Positions 37,364 to 48,850 of a stretch of 64,000 bases of DNA are shown here, piece after piece. Positions within the stretch are counted from its first letter, which is position 1. Each line of letters starts with the position of its first letter. Position numbers and translations under genes: made by a program. Origin of the DNA: Allochromatium vinosum DSM 180 (lineage in GTDB: Bacteria > Pseudomonadota > Gammaproteobacteria > Chromatiales > Chromatiaceae); the NCBI RefSeq assembly GCF_000025485.1, contig NC_013851.1, positions 2,771,501-2,835,500 of the forward strand, in the 5' to 3' direction. The notes below the pieces were generated by a model, which was given only the letters and a program-made list of their open reading frames with translations, searched no databases and had not been told where the DNA came from.

Positions 37364-37624
37364 TCAAGCCGCCGCAGCGGCCTCGCGCGTCGCCTGCTTG
37401 ATCAGCTGCTTGACACGATCGGTCGGCTGCGCACCCTTACGGATCCACTCCTGTGCCAGCGCGGTGTCGAGCCGCAGCGGAACCTCGCCGCCACGCGCGT
37501 TCGGGTTGAAGAAACCGAGACGTTCGATGTAGCGACCATCACGCTTGGAGCGGATGTCGGCAACGACGATCTGGTAGAAAGGGTTCTTCTTGGAACCACC
37601 ACGTGACAAACGAATCGTGACCAT
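37364..37624 (-). CDS. rpsP: Ribosomal protein S16
   Basis: 86 aa, S16 of the 30S subunit: [17 protein letters not shown] at the start and [16 protein letters not shown] near 27-42. First gene of the rpsP-rimM-trmD-rplS operon. The ATG at 37624 is preceded by AGGACAGC. The 176-bp upstream gap (37625-37800) is AT-rich, with TATATT and CATAAT hexamers on the minus strand near 37690-37705 that could be -10 elements, so the operon promoter is probably there. Confidence 0.97.
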   Translation of the reverse strand: MVTIRLSRGGSKKNPFYQIVVADIRSKRDGRYIERLGFFNPNARGGEVPLRLDTALAQEWIRKGAQPTDRVKQLIKQATREAAAAA

Positions 37625-37800
37625 GTGCTGTCCTGGCTCAAGAGCTGGATAGGGAGGCTCGCGGAAGGCCCGCGGGTAAACGCACAAATATACAGAATTA
37701 TGCGCGAAATGGAAGACCGAATTTGATCTGTCCACGAATCTCCGATGAAATCGCGCACCTGAAAGGCTCTCGCCAATTCTTTACCGGGGTCCGATTCGAC

Positions 37801-38982
37801 TCAATGCAGCTCGACATCGACTGTCAGCCGCTCGTCGTTACCCACCAGTCGTGACCGCACCGCCTCGACTTCGATCCGGCTACCCGGCTCGGCATCGAGC
37901 AGGACCAGCCGGATATCGGCATAGCTGGTGATCGGTTGGCCACCGACCTGGATGAGTCGGTCGCCGATTTGCAGACCCGCCGTCTTCGCGCCACTGTCTT
38001 CGGCAAAACCTTCGATCGGCATTCCGCCGGCGGCGGCTGGTTGGCCGAGCATCACGCCGAGCTTGCCCGTGGGCGGCAACTCGACCGCCTCCGGATAGAG
38101 GAAGAAGTCGGCGACCATCGGGTCGGGTGTGCGTCCCTGTCCGTTGAGCAGGGTTGCCATGGGCACGGGCAGACGGCGCGCGATTCGCTGCGGGATGCCC
38201 TGGCCATATTCGATGTGACCGCTGCCGGCGATGACCACCAGCGTCGAATCCGGGTGCTCGACCAGATGGCGCGCGGCACGCTCGGCCATCCCCTCGTCCC
38301 AGAGGAGCTGGACTTCCAGGAAGTGTTCGAAGTTACCCTGCTGCTCGGCTGGATGCTGCTTGAAGATCGCCTCCAGCCGCGCGCGATGGTCCGCGTCCGA
38401 GCGGTCGATTTCGGGCAGACGCGCGCGGTCGGCTTCACTCAGGCTCGCGATGCCGCCGTCGCCGACCTGACGCGTGAGTTCGGATTCGAGGTTGAGCGCA
38501 ATCACCGGAATCCGATGCGCGCGCGCCAGACTCAGGATGGGCCGATAGAGCCGGTAGTCGAAGCGCCAGCGGTCGAAATACTGGGTACGGCGCAGCAGTT
38601 CGGCCTCGTCGATCTCACCGGCGACATAGGCGTCGAGTGCAGGCTGGTAGGGCTGCTGGAACATCTCCATCCCGATCGCCACCGAGCGTCCGCGCGCCAG
38701 CAAGCCCTCAATGAGGGCGGTCTGATTGAGATGATCCTCGTAGCGGTCGTGCTGCTCGCCGACGAAGATCACGCGCCGGTCGGCCAGACGCGCAATCAGT
38801 GCCTCCATGTCGGTCAGATACGCGCTTTCCAGCACGCGCGTCGGGTTGTTCACCAGAGCGCTGGCCCCATCTGTGCGCGTGACCGACGACGCGGAAGACG
38901 CCTCGCTCCCGGCCGGAATCAGTGCACTGATGGTCACGAGCATGGCCACCAGGTTCAGTCTGCTATAGATTCGATGCGACAT
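37801..38982 (-). CDS. ChaN-like haem-binding family protein with C-terminal PDZ
   Basis: 393 aa, exported: hydrophobic signal 10-25. The central part (about 55-280) matches the ChaN/DUF399 family, with VIFVGEQHDRYEDH, AIGMEMFQQPYQP and VVIAGSGHIEYGQG carrying the Glu/His-rich core. In Campylobacter ChaN is an iron-regulated haem-binding lipoprotein; no lipobox cysteine is visible here. Residues about 295-385 form a PDZ domain (LGVMLGQP, GLQIGDRLIQVGGQPI). The ChaN plus PDZ pairing suggests a peptide- or protease-related task. Divergent from the M1-like peptidase gene with only 33 bp between. Confidence 0.8.
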   Translation of the reverse strand: MSHRIYSRLNLVAMLVTISALIPAGSEASSASSVTRTDGASALVNNPTRVLESAYLTDMEALIARLADRRVIFVGEQHDRYEDHLNQTALIEGLLARGRSVAIGMEMFQQPYQPALDAYVAGEIDEAELLRRTQYFDRWRFDYRLYRPILSLARAHRIPVIALNLESELTRQVGDGGIASLSEADRARLPEIDRSDADHRARLEAIFKQHPAEQQGNFEHFLEVQLLWDEGMAERAARHLVEHPDSTLVVIAGSGHIEYGQGIPQRIARRLPVPMATLLNGQGRTPDPMVADFFLYPEAVELPPTGKLGVMLGQPAAAGGMPIEGFAEDSGAKTAGLQIGDRLIQVGGQPITSYADIRLVLLDAEPGSRIEVEAVRSRLVGNDERLTVDVELH

Positions 38983-41167
38983 ACGCTTGTCCTGTCACTT
39001 CAACTCGGGTTTCCGATGATCACGATCCATGACCGCTCACAGCGGCCCGCTTGGCCGGCCCACGATACCATGCACCAGACCGGCTCAGCCGGCGTTTGGG
39101 CGCTGGTCGTGCTGGCGGCACTGCTGTGGCTCGACAGTCCGCGACTCCTGGCCGATCCGGCGCACTCCGCGCCGCCCCTGATCCGGCATCAGCTTGAGGT
39201 CCGGCTCGACCCCGAGTCGGGGCGGATCGAGGTCAGGGACCAGATGCGGCTTCCCGAGTCGAAAAGCCAGTGGTCGCTGATCCTGCATACCGGGCTCGAA
39301 CCCAGACTCATCGACGGCGAGGCGACCCTGACGCACGTTTCAGCGTTCGGGCATCTGGCCGAATATCGCTTGCATCTGAAGACGCCCGGAGCCGTGACGC
39401 TCGCCTATGGCGGGCGCATCCGTCACGACCTGGAGCGGATCGACGAAAGTCTCGGTCGCGCGCGTCAGTGGTCGCGCGGGACCATCGCACCAGCCGGCGT
39501 CTTTCTCGACGGCGGCAGCGGCTGGTATCCGCGTATTCCAGACAGCCATCAGAGCTTCTCGCTCGATGTCCGGCTTCCCGAGGGCTGGTCGGCGATCACC
39601 CAGGGCACGGGCACGACCGACCCAGCCACGGGCCAGTCACACTGGTCCGAGTCGCAGCCGCAGGACGACATCTATCTGATCGCCGGCCGTTTCCACGCCT
39701 ATCACCAACGCACAGCGGGCGTACAGGCCGAGGCCCAGGTCTATCTGCGTGAGCCGGACACCGCGCTGGCCAAACGCTATCTAGACGCCACGCTCGACTA
39801 TCTCGCCCTCTATTCCGACCTCATCGGCCCCTACCCCTTCGCCAAGTTCGCCCTGGTCGAGAATTTCTGGGAGTCGGGCTATGGCATGCCCTCCTTCACT
39901 CTGCTCGGCCCCAGGGTCATCCGCCTGCCCTTCATCCTCCAGACCTCCTATCCGCACGAGATCCTGCACAACTGGTGGGGCAACGGGGTCTATGTGGATT
40001 ATGAATCGGGCAACTGGAGCGAGGGGCTGACCAACTATCTGGCCGACTATTGGCTCATGGAGCGTGCCGGACGCGGGGTCGAGGGTCGGCGCGACATGCT
40101 CAAGAGCTTCGCCGACTATGTGCGCCGGGGGCGGGACTTTCCGCTGGCCGAGTTCGTGCAGCGGCATGGGGCGGACAGTCAGGCCATCGGCTACAACAAG
40201 GGTGCCATGGTCTTCCACATGCTGCGGCGCGAACTCGGCGATGAGACCTTCATTCAGGGGCTGCGGCGCTTCTATGCCGACAACCGCTTCCGGGCGGCCG
40301 GCTATGCCGATCTGCGGCGCGCCTTCGAGCGCGTGAGCGGGCGGAATCTGGGCGCCTTCTTCGCCGCCTGGGTCGAGCGCGCCGGCGCCCCCCATCTGGC
40401 ACTGGAGGATGTCGAGACACGGAGCACACCGGAGGGCTATCGAATCAGCGGACGGATTCGACAGACTCAGCCCGAGCCGCCCTTTCCGCTCAGTCTGCCG
40501 GTCGCCATCGATCTCGACTCAGGCCAATCCGTGATCGAGCGAATCGTCAGCCGCGAGCGTGAGACCCGATTCGACATCGCTCTCCGATCCGCGCCCGTGC
40601 GTCTGCGAATCGACCCGGACTTCGAGGTCTTCCGCGCTCTGGCTCCAGGCGAGTTGCCCGTGACCCTGAGCAATCTCTTCGGTGCCGACCAGGGACTCAT
40701 CCTGATTCCCGCTGACGCACCCGACGCGCTCCGGTCGGGCTATCGCCGCCTGGCCGAGACCTGGCGCGCGGGACACCCGGACTGGCGCGTCGCCGAGGAT
40801 CGGGAGTTCGATCACCTACCGGACGATCGACCCATTTGGCTGCTTGGCTGGGAAAACCGTCATCTCGCGACCTTTGCCCGTGATGCCGCCGAGTTCTCCC
40901 TGACCCTGGACATCCAAAGGCTCGCGCTGAGTCAAGCATCCGAGCCGAGTTTCGTGAACACGGATCTCGCCCCCGAGACCGACAGTGCGGTGCTGACACG
41001 CCGGATCGAGGATCGCCCGGTTGCCTGGCTGGCCACGCGCGATCCAGGCGCCCTGCCCGCCCTGGCCCGCAAGCTGCCGCACTATGGCCAATACAGCTAT
41101 CTGATCTTCAACGGCCCGGAGGCGATCAACCGGCTCAAGGGACAATGGCCGTCAGGCGACTCGGCGC

Positions 41168-43243
<2,076 letters not shown>

Positions 43244-43333
43244 GACCGCCCCCTGATCGCTTGGAGCCGAAAACGGCTGTCGCTGTCATGCCGCAAAGAT
43301 TAGAACATGGGGCTTCCGCTATCCAGAGGACAA

Positions 43334-43360
43334 GGGGCGCAAGAAACGATCACGCGCCCC
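43334..43360 (-). terminator. Possible terminator of soeABC
   Basis: On the minus strand, a 7-bp stem GGGGCGC/GCGCCCC (43360-43354 with 43340-43334) with a 13-nt loop lies 15 bp after the soeC stop and is followed by TTGTCCT, a weak U tract. It is the only hairpin seen between soeC and the kinase gene. Confidence 0.4.
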
Positions 43361-43375
43361 AATAGGAGCCGAGAC

Positions 43376-44353
43376 TCAAGCCACAGATTGATAATAGAGA
43401 TTCTGCGGATGGCGCGCCTCGGCGAAGAATGACCAGCGCTCGATCAGCAACCCCGCGAACTGGACGAAGAAGGCGATGATCGGCAGATTCGACGAGCCGA
43501 TGAGATAGGACAGCCCGATCAGTAGCACCGGGATCGGAAAGACCAGCACCAGATAGACAGTGCGTAGCCGTTCGAGCAGCGACTGACTGCGGCCATGGAA
43601 GAACTCACGGGTGTTGAAGCTGCCGCCTGTCGCACCCTGCGCCTTCTGGACCACGCTCGCATGACGCACGCCGATGGCGGTCTGAACCGTGCTCTTGTGC
43701 TTGAGCCGGGCGTTGCGGCGCAGATGCGCCAGACGCGAGGCCAGACCGACCAGGGTCAGGATCACCGCCCAGGTGCCGTAGAAGGTCACCAGCGGATTGC
43801 CGATGTAGGCCGAATAGGCCGCCGCCAGCATGAAGCCCGAGGCCGCGCCCAGGAACAGGAAGTTGCTGACCGTGAGCGGCGTATGCCATTCCTGCAAAAA
43901 CCGCACGGCCGCATAGATCATGGCCGTGCAGACGAAGAGCGCCAGACTGGCGATCGTCCCGAGCACGCCGAGCAGCAGGGTCAGATCGACCTGGAGCGCC
44001 GCGCCGACCTGGAACAGCGGCTGCGTCCACTCGAACCAGTGCGCCACGCCATAGGCGAACACCAGCGCCATGACGATCGGCAGCACGATGACCTCGCGCG
44101 ACAGCCAGGAGGTGCGCCACATCGCCGCCGCGCGCCAGGCCCGTTCCGGCCGTCCGAGATGGAAGAAGGACGCGCCGAGTCCCGCGATCAGGAGCAGCAG
44201 CGCGACCAGACTGCCGACGGCATAGAACTGGTCGGCCTGAGCGGGCAGGAAACGGGCGACGGCATAGAGTTGCCCCGTGACCATCGCCAGATAGAGACCC
44301 TGACCGGCACCGAGCAGCGTGGTCAGAAAGATGACTGAGAAAGCTGGATGCAT
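43376..44353 (-). CDS. soeC: Sulfite-oxidising enzyme membrane subunit (NrfD/DmsC type)
   Basis: 325 aa with about eight membrane helices and few charged loops; DmsC-like. It anchors the SoeAB iron-sulfur/molybdenum module to the inner membrane and passes electrons to quinone, without haem, as in the DmsC family. Signature-like segments: SFFHLGRPERAWRA near 62-75 and a late FPIPVLLIGLSYLIG helix. It is the third gene of soeABC; this gene set was shown in Allochromatium vinosum to oxidise sulfite to sulfate in the cytoplasm. Gap to soeB is 24 bp. Confidence 0.88.
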   Translation of the reverse strand: MHPAFSVIFLTTLLGAGQGLYLAMVTGQLYAVARFLPAQADQFYAVGSLVALLLLIAGLGASFFHLGRPERAWRAAAMWRTSWLSREVIVLPIVMALVFAYGVAHWFEWTQPLFQVGAALQVDLTLLLGVLGTIASLALFVCTAMIYAAVRFLQEWHTPLTVSNFLFLGAASGFMLAAAYSAYIGNPLVTFYGTWAVILTLVGLASRLAHLRRNARLKHKSTVQTAIGVRHASVVQKAQGATGGSFNTREFFHGRSQSLLERLRTVYLVLVFPIPVLLIGLSYLIGSSNLPIIAFFVQFAGLLIERWSFFAEARHPQNLYYQSVA

Positions 44354-44377
44354 GGGATTCGATCCTGCGGTAGCGGA

Positions 44378-45100
44378 TTACCAGGCCACGTCGTCGAGGG
44401 TTTCCTCGCCGGTGTAATCGGTGAGGTCTTCCTTGCGCCAGGGGTTGTCGACACGCGTGAGTTCCTCGGGATCGATGTGCATCCGGGTCTTCCGGCGCGG
44501 CAGATAGTGATTGGCCGGCTTGGTGCCCCACTCGGGCATGAGCTGATAGCCGCCGCGCTCGCGGATGGCGATCGAGACCTCGGAGTCGGGATCGTGCACG
44601 TCGCCGAACAGACGCGCATTGGCCGGACAGGCCAGCACGCAGGACGGCTTGCGATCCCGTTCGGAGAGCTTGGCGTCGGTGATGCGGTCGATGCAGAGCG
44701 TGCATTTCTTCATCACCTTCTGCTGCGCGTCGAGTTCGCGCGCGCCATAGGGACAGGCCCAGGAGCAGTATTTGCAGCCGATGCACTTGTCATAGTCGAC
44801 CAGCACCACGCCGTTGTCCGGACGCTTGTACGACGCGCCGGTCGGACACACGGGCACGCAGGGCGGCTCTTCGCAGTGCAGACAGCTCTTGGGGAAGTGC
44901 ACCGTCTCGGTATTGGGGAAGGTACCGATCTCGAAGGTCTGCACCCGGTTGAAGAAGGTGCCGGTCGGCGACCCCTCGTAGGGGTTCTGGTCCACCAGCG
45001 GACCGGCCCAGCCGGAGGTGTTCCACTCCTTGCAGGAGGTCACGCAGGCATGACAGCCGACGCAGACGTTGAGATCGATGACGAGGGCGAGTTGAGTCAT
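44378..45100 (-). CDS. soeB: Sulfite-oxidising enzyme iron-sulfur subunit
   Basis: 240 aa ferredoxin-like electron-transfer protein, DmsB/PsrB type. Four cysteine groups: CVGCHACVTSC near 13-23, CLHCEEPPCVPVC near 74-86, CIGCKYCSWAC near 107-117, and CTLC with CVLAC near 135-160, giving four [4Fe-4S] clusters. No export signal. The ATG at 45100 overlaps the soeA stop (ATGA). Receives electrons from SoeA and passes them to SoeC. Confidence 0.93.
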   Translation of the reverse strand: MTQLALVIDLNVCVGCHACVTSCKEWNTSGWAGPLVDQNPYEGSPTGTFFNRVQTFEIGTFPNTETVHFPKSCLHCEEPPCVPVCPTGASYKRPDNGVVLVDYDKCIGCKYCSWACPYGARELDAQQKVMKKCTLCIDRITDAKLSERDRKPSCVLACPANARLFGDVHDPDSEVSIAIRERGGYQLMPEWGTKPANHYLPRRKTRMHIDPEELTRVDNPWRKEDLTDYTGEETLDDVAW

Positions 45101-48000
45101 GACGCTTGCTTCCCGAAGATACCGGCCACATAGGCCTGCCACTTGCCGCGCTTCTTCTCCTGACCGGGCAGACGCGGCATCGGCTTGAACTGGGGCGACG
45201 TGACCTCGGGTTCACCCGCCTCGGCCTTGTAGACACGCACCCGCACGTCGAACCAGGCCGCCTGTCCGGTCACGGGGTCGGAGTTGGAGAGATGCTCGCC
45301 GGCCTCATGCGCCGGCAGTTCCTCGGCGATGACGTGGTTGAGCAGGAAGCCCTTGCGCGCCTCGTCGGCATTGGGCGCCAGACCCCAGGCGCCCGCGCCC
45401 TTGCCGATGGCGTTCCAGGTCCAGACGGTGCCCGGCTCCACGGCCTCGGAGAAGCGGCACATGCAGCGCACCTTGCCGTGCGGCGACTCGACCCAGACCC
45501 AGTCGCCGTCGGCGAAGCCCTGGGCCAGACCGACCTTCGGACTCAGGAACAGATAGTTGTGGCTGTGGATCTGCCGCAACCACGCATTCTGGCTGTCCCA
45601 GGAGTGGTACATGGCCATCGGGCGCTGGGTGAGCGCGTTGAGCGGATAGCGCTGGGTGTCGGTGAAGCGCGACTCCAGCGGTTCGTAATAGAACGGCAAG
45701 GGGTCGAAATAGGTCTCGACCCGTTGGCGCAACCGCTCGGGCGGCTGACGGCCGGGACGCTTGCCCTGAGCCGCGAGCCGGAAGCGCTGCAACACCTCGG
45801 AATACAGATGCAGGGTGATCGGCTCGGCATAGCGGATCATGCCGTGCGCGCGCGCCCAGTGCAGATAGCCCTTGTTCCAGTTGCGCATGTACTGATAGCT
45901 GCGCGGCAGCTCGTGGTGGTAGACGCAGTTGTTCTGGGCGTACATCTCCCACTGATGCGGATTGGGCTCGCCTTTCAGGAACTGATCGCCGCCCTTGCCG
46001 CGCCACCCGGCCAGGAAGCCGATGCCCGACCCCGGCGAGGTCTCGTAGTTGACGATGAAATCCGGGTAGTTGCGATATTTGCGACTGCCGTCGGCATTGG
46101 TGAAGGCCGGCAGCTTGAGGCGCGAGCCGAGTTCAACCAGCACTTCCTGGAACGGCTTGCACTCACCCTTGGGCGGCAGCACCGGGATGCGCACCGAGTC
46201 AACCGGACCGTCGAATTCCGAGATCGGGCGGTCGAGCATGGAGAGCACGTCATGGCGCTCCAGATAGCTGGTGTCCGGCAGCACCAGATCGGCGAAGGCC
46301 ACGGTCTCGGAGGCGAAGGTGTCGCACACCACCAGGAACGGGATCTTGTAGTCCCCGTTCGGGTGCTTGTCGACCAGCATCTTGCGCACCTCGACCGTGT
46401 TCATGGTCGAGTTCCAGGCCATGTTCGCCATGAACAGGAACAGAGTGTCGATCGGATAGGGATCGCCGCGCCAGGCATTGGTGATGACGTTGTGCATCAG
46501 GCCATGCACCGAGAGCGGATACTCCCAGGAGAACGCCTTGTCGAGCCGCACCGCCTCGCCCTCGGCGTCGACGAACAGATCCTCAGGCTTGGACGGCCAG
46601 CCGAGCGGCATGCCGTCGAGCGGCGTATTGGGCTGCACTGCTTCCGGGCCGTGCGGCGGCTTGGGACAGGGCGGGATCGGACGCGGATAGGGCGCCTTGT
46701 GCCGGAAGCCGCCCGGACGGTCGATGGTGCCGAGCACGGTCATCAGCACACCGAGGGCGCGGATGGTCTGGAAGCCGTTGGAGTGCGCCGCCAGTCCGCG
46801 CATGGCATGGAAGGCGACCGGATTGCCGGTGACGGACTCGTGCTCGTCGTCCCAGCAATCGGTCCACTTGATCGGCAGCTCGATCTTCTGGTCGCGCGCC
46901 ATGACGCCCATCTCGTGGGCCAGACGGCGGATGGTGTCGGCCGGGATGCCGGTGATGGGCGCGGCCCACTCGGGGGTGTATTGCTCCAGACGCTCCTTGA
47001 GCAACTGGAACGAGGGTTTGACCGGGGTGCCGTCGGGCAGGACGTAACGGCCCATCAGACGCGGATCGGCGCCGGGCGTATGGGTGCTGATCGGACCGTC
47101 GATGTCGCGATCCCACCACAGCTTGTTCTGCGGATCGAAGCAGTCGGGTTCGACGTGCATCTCGGCGCGATAGAACAGACCGTGATCGTCCCGGCTCGGG
47201 TCGTCGATCACCAGCTCGGCGGCATTGGTGTAGCGCACCAGGAAGTCGCGGTCGAACAGCCCTTTGTCCAGGATCTCGCGGGTGATGGCCAGCAGCAGCG
47301 CGCCATCGGTACCGGGCTTGATCGGCACCCATTCATCCGCCACCGCCGAATAGCCGGTGCGTACCGGGTTGACCGAGATGAAGCGCCCGCCGCGCCGCTT
47401 GAACTCCGAGATCGCCATCTTGAGCGGGTTGGAATGATGGTCCTCGGCGGTGCCGATCATCACGAACAGCTTAGCGCGCTCCAGATCCGGGCCGCCGAAC
47501 TCCCAGAACGAGCCGCCGATGGTGTAGATGAGACCGGCGGCCATGTTGACCGAGCAGAAGCCGCCATGCGCGGCATAGTTGGGCGTGCCGTACTGCTTGG
47601 CGAACAGACCCGTGAGCGCCTGCATCTGATCGCGGCCGGTGAAGAGCGCGAATTTTTTCGGATCTTCGGCACGCAGCTTGGCGAGCCGCTCTTCGAGCAT
47701 CGCGAAGGCTTCATCCCAGGAGATGACCTCGAAGGCGCTCTCGCCGCGCTCGGCGCCGGCTTTGCGCCGCAGCGGCTGGGTGAGTCGACCCGGAGAGTAC
47801 TGCTTCATGATCCCCGAGCTGCCCTTGGCGCAGATCACACCCTTGTTCAGCGGATGATTGGGGTTGCCGTCGATGTAGCGCACCTCGCCATCGCGCAGAT
47901 GCACCCGGATACCGCACCGGCACGCGCACATGTAACAGGTCGTCTCCTTGACCTCGACGCGACCGACGAGGCTGTCCGAATGACTGGCTGGATCCTGCAT
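45097..48000 (-). CDS. soeA: Sulfite-oxidising enzyme molybdopterin subunit, no Tat signal
   Basis: 967 aa member of the DMSO reductase superfamily. [4Fe-4S] ligands C22-x2-C25-x3-C29-x27-C57 lie near the N-terminus, and Cys149 in AAHGGFCSVN sits where the Mo-ligand residue is found in PsrA/PhsA. No twin-arginine signal precedes them, so the complex should face the cytoplasm; that separates SoeA from periplasmic polysulfide or thiosulfate reductases. Soe of Allochromatium vinosum oxidises sulfite to sulfate. A reductase role is possible on family grounds. The ATG at 48000 has AAAGG 7 nt upstream; a TTG-start extension by 19 residues is less likely and is not Tat-like. Confidence 0.9.
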   Translation of the reverse strand: MQDPASHSDSLVGRVEVKETTCYMCACRCGIRVHLRDGEVRYIDGNPNHPLNKGVICAKGSSGIMKQYSPGRLTQPLRRKAGAERGESAFEVISWDEAFAMLEERLAKLRAEDPKKFALFTGRDQMQALTGLFAKQYGTPNYAAHGGFCSVNMAAGLIYTIGGSFWEFGGPDLERAKLFVMIGTAEDHHSNPLKMAISEFKRRGGRFISVNPVRTGYSAVADEWVPIKPGTDGALLLAITREILDKGLFDRDFLVRYTNAAELVIDDPSRDDHGLFYRAEMHVEPDCFDPQNKLWWDRDIDGPISTHTPGADPRLMGRYVLPDGTPVKPSFQLLKERLEQYTPEWAAPITGIPADTIRRLAHEMGVMARDQKIELPIKWTDCWDDEHESVTGNPVAFHAMRGLAAHSNGFQTIRALGVLMTVLGTIDRPGGFRHKAPYPRPIPPCPKPPHGPEAVQPNTPLDGMPLGWPSKPEDLFVDAEGEAVRLDKAFSWEYPLSVHGLMHNVITNAWRGDPYPIDTLFLFMANMAWNSTMNTVEVRKMLVDKHPNGDYKIPFLVVCDTFASETVAFADLVLPDTSYLERHDVLSMLDRPISEFDGPVDSVRIPVLPPKGECKPFQEVLVELGSRLKLPAFTNADGSRKYRNYPDFIVNYETSPGSGIGFLAGWRGKGGDQFLKGEPNPHQWEMYAQNNCVYHHELPRSYQYMRNWNKGYLHWARAHGMIRYAEPITLHLYSEVLQRFRLAAQGKRPGRQPPERLRQRVETYFDPLPFYYEPLESRFTDTQRYPLNALTQRPMAMYHSWDSQNAWLRQIHSHNYLFLSPKVGLAQGFADGDWVWVESPHGKVRCMCRFSEAVEPGTVWTWNAIGKGAGAWGLAPNADEARKGFLLNHVIAEELPAHEAGEHLSNSDPVTGQAAWFDVRVRVYKAEAGEPEVTSPQFKPMPRLPGQEKKRGKWQAYVAGIFGKQAS

Positions 48001-48043
48001 GGGGGTACCTTTCGCGGGGGATGACGGACGAGACAATCGCTGC

Positions 48044-48073
48044 ATTCTAATATTCAAACGTCCGTGGTTTCAA
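48044..48073 (-). promoter_or_regulatory. Sigma70-like promoter of soeABC
   Basis: On the minus strand: -35 TTGAAA (48073-48068), 18-bp spacer, -10 TAGAAT (48049-48044). Each hexamer matches consensus at 5 of 6 positions. Predicted transcript start is near 48037, about 37 nt before the soeA ATG. Confidence 0.55.
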
Positions 48074-48108
48074 ACCGGCTCAATACTCAGTATTTCGAGC
48101 GCGCAATG

Positions 48109-48130
48109 AAAAGGCCGCACGCGGCGGCCT
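48109..48130 (-). terminator. Terminator of the small 91-aa gene
   Basis: On the minus strand: AGGCCGC (48130-48124) and GCGGCCT (48118-48112) form a 7-bp stem with a 5-nt loop, followed by a short T-run ending in C. It lies 31 bp after the stop of the small gene and upstream of the soe promoter, insulating the two units. Confidence 0.7.
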
Positions 48131-48161
48131 GTTTCGAGCGGAGGAAGCGGAGGCGATGGAA

Positions 48162-48437
48162 TCAGGCGGCGGCGCGGTACTCGGCGGGCAGCCAAGCGCT
48201 CAGACGCTCACGCTCCTGCTGGACGTCGACGGTGAAGAAATGATTCAGGACTTCCAGCGCCTCGGTCAGATCCTGGCAGGGCCACTCGCTGGTGACGGTG
48301 CGGCAATTCCAGTCCTCGACATGAAAGCAGTAGTGACCGCCCTTGGCCGCTCCCTCGGCGTCGAAGCGTAACTGATAGCCGGTGGAGGTCTCGGGATCCC
48401 ACTTGTAGCGGATCGTATTTTGATTGGATTCAAACAT
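48162..48437 (-). CDS. Small conserved-looking protein of unknown function
   Basis: 91 aa, not recognised. Soluble, acidic in the middle, with two Cys and a Trp-rich centre (HYCFHVEDWNCRTV, EWPCQDL) and a helical C-terminus. Good coding character: own ribosome site (CCAGGAC), terminator and GC-rich third positions. The ATG at 48437 is preferred to the ORF opening at 48533, whose extra residues are unlike the rest. It lies upstream of soeABC on the same strand but is separated by a terminator and promoter, so is probably independent. Confidence 0.65.
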   Translation of the reverse strand: MFESNQNTIRYKWDPETSTGYQLRFDAEGAAKGGHYCFHVEDWNCRTVTSEWPCQDLTEALEVLNHFFTVDVQQERERLSAWLPAEYRAAA

Positions 48438-48850
48438 GTCCTGGCCTTCGTCGAGAGATAAATGTATGAAGATGACTGCTGCCATACACGAGCGAACCAT
48501 GCGCCGGGGTTCGTCGAGCTGAAATCGAGTCATACCCGCAACAGCGATTGTGTCATTTCAGCCGCATACAGCAATCTGTAACTTCATTCTAGTACATGGA
48601 TGCAACAACCAACAACCGCCGTCGGTCCGGAATTTGTGCAAAAAACGTGATCTGTTAGGCCATTTTGAAATTCAGAGCGCACTGTGCGGAATTTGCCAAG
48701 ATGCTCGCCCCATGGAAATAGGTGATTTATTTTTACAACAAATCAGGCTGTTCAACAGTAAGGAAAGCGACGCCAACACAGATGCGGATGCTCGACATGG
48801 GCCTGGCGAACGCTTTCCGTGGCAAAAATCTCACAGACATCACGCACGAC
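48438..48850. other. AT-rich intergenic region between small gene and metA 3' end
   Basis: 413 bp with clearly lower GC than the flanks, especially 48560-48780. It must hold the promoter of the 91-aa gene and the 3' end signals of metA; no clear terminator hairpin was found for metA. An open frame at 48550-48900 (plus strand) has no ribosome site and no familiar motif and is not called as a gene. Nothing else is seen. Confidence 0.5.

Noticed and set aside
43376-48000. Polysulfide or thiosulfate reductase (psrABC/phsABC)
   Set aside because: SoeA has no Tat signal, so the complex should be cytoplasmic; the Soe assignment fits better, though family similarity remains.
45106-48024. 972-aa open frame on the plus strand opposite soeA
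   Set aside because: GC-rich antisense shadow of a clear molybdoprotein gene; no motif or ribosome site.
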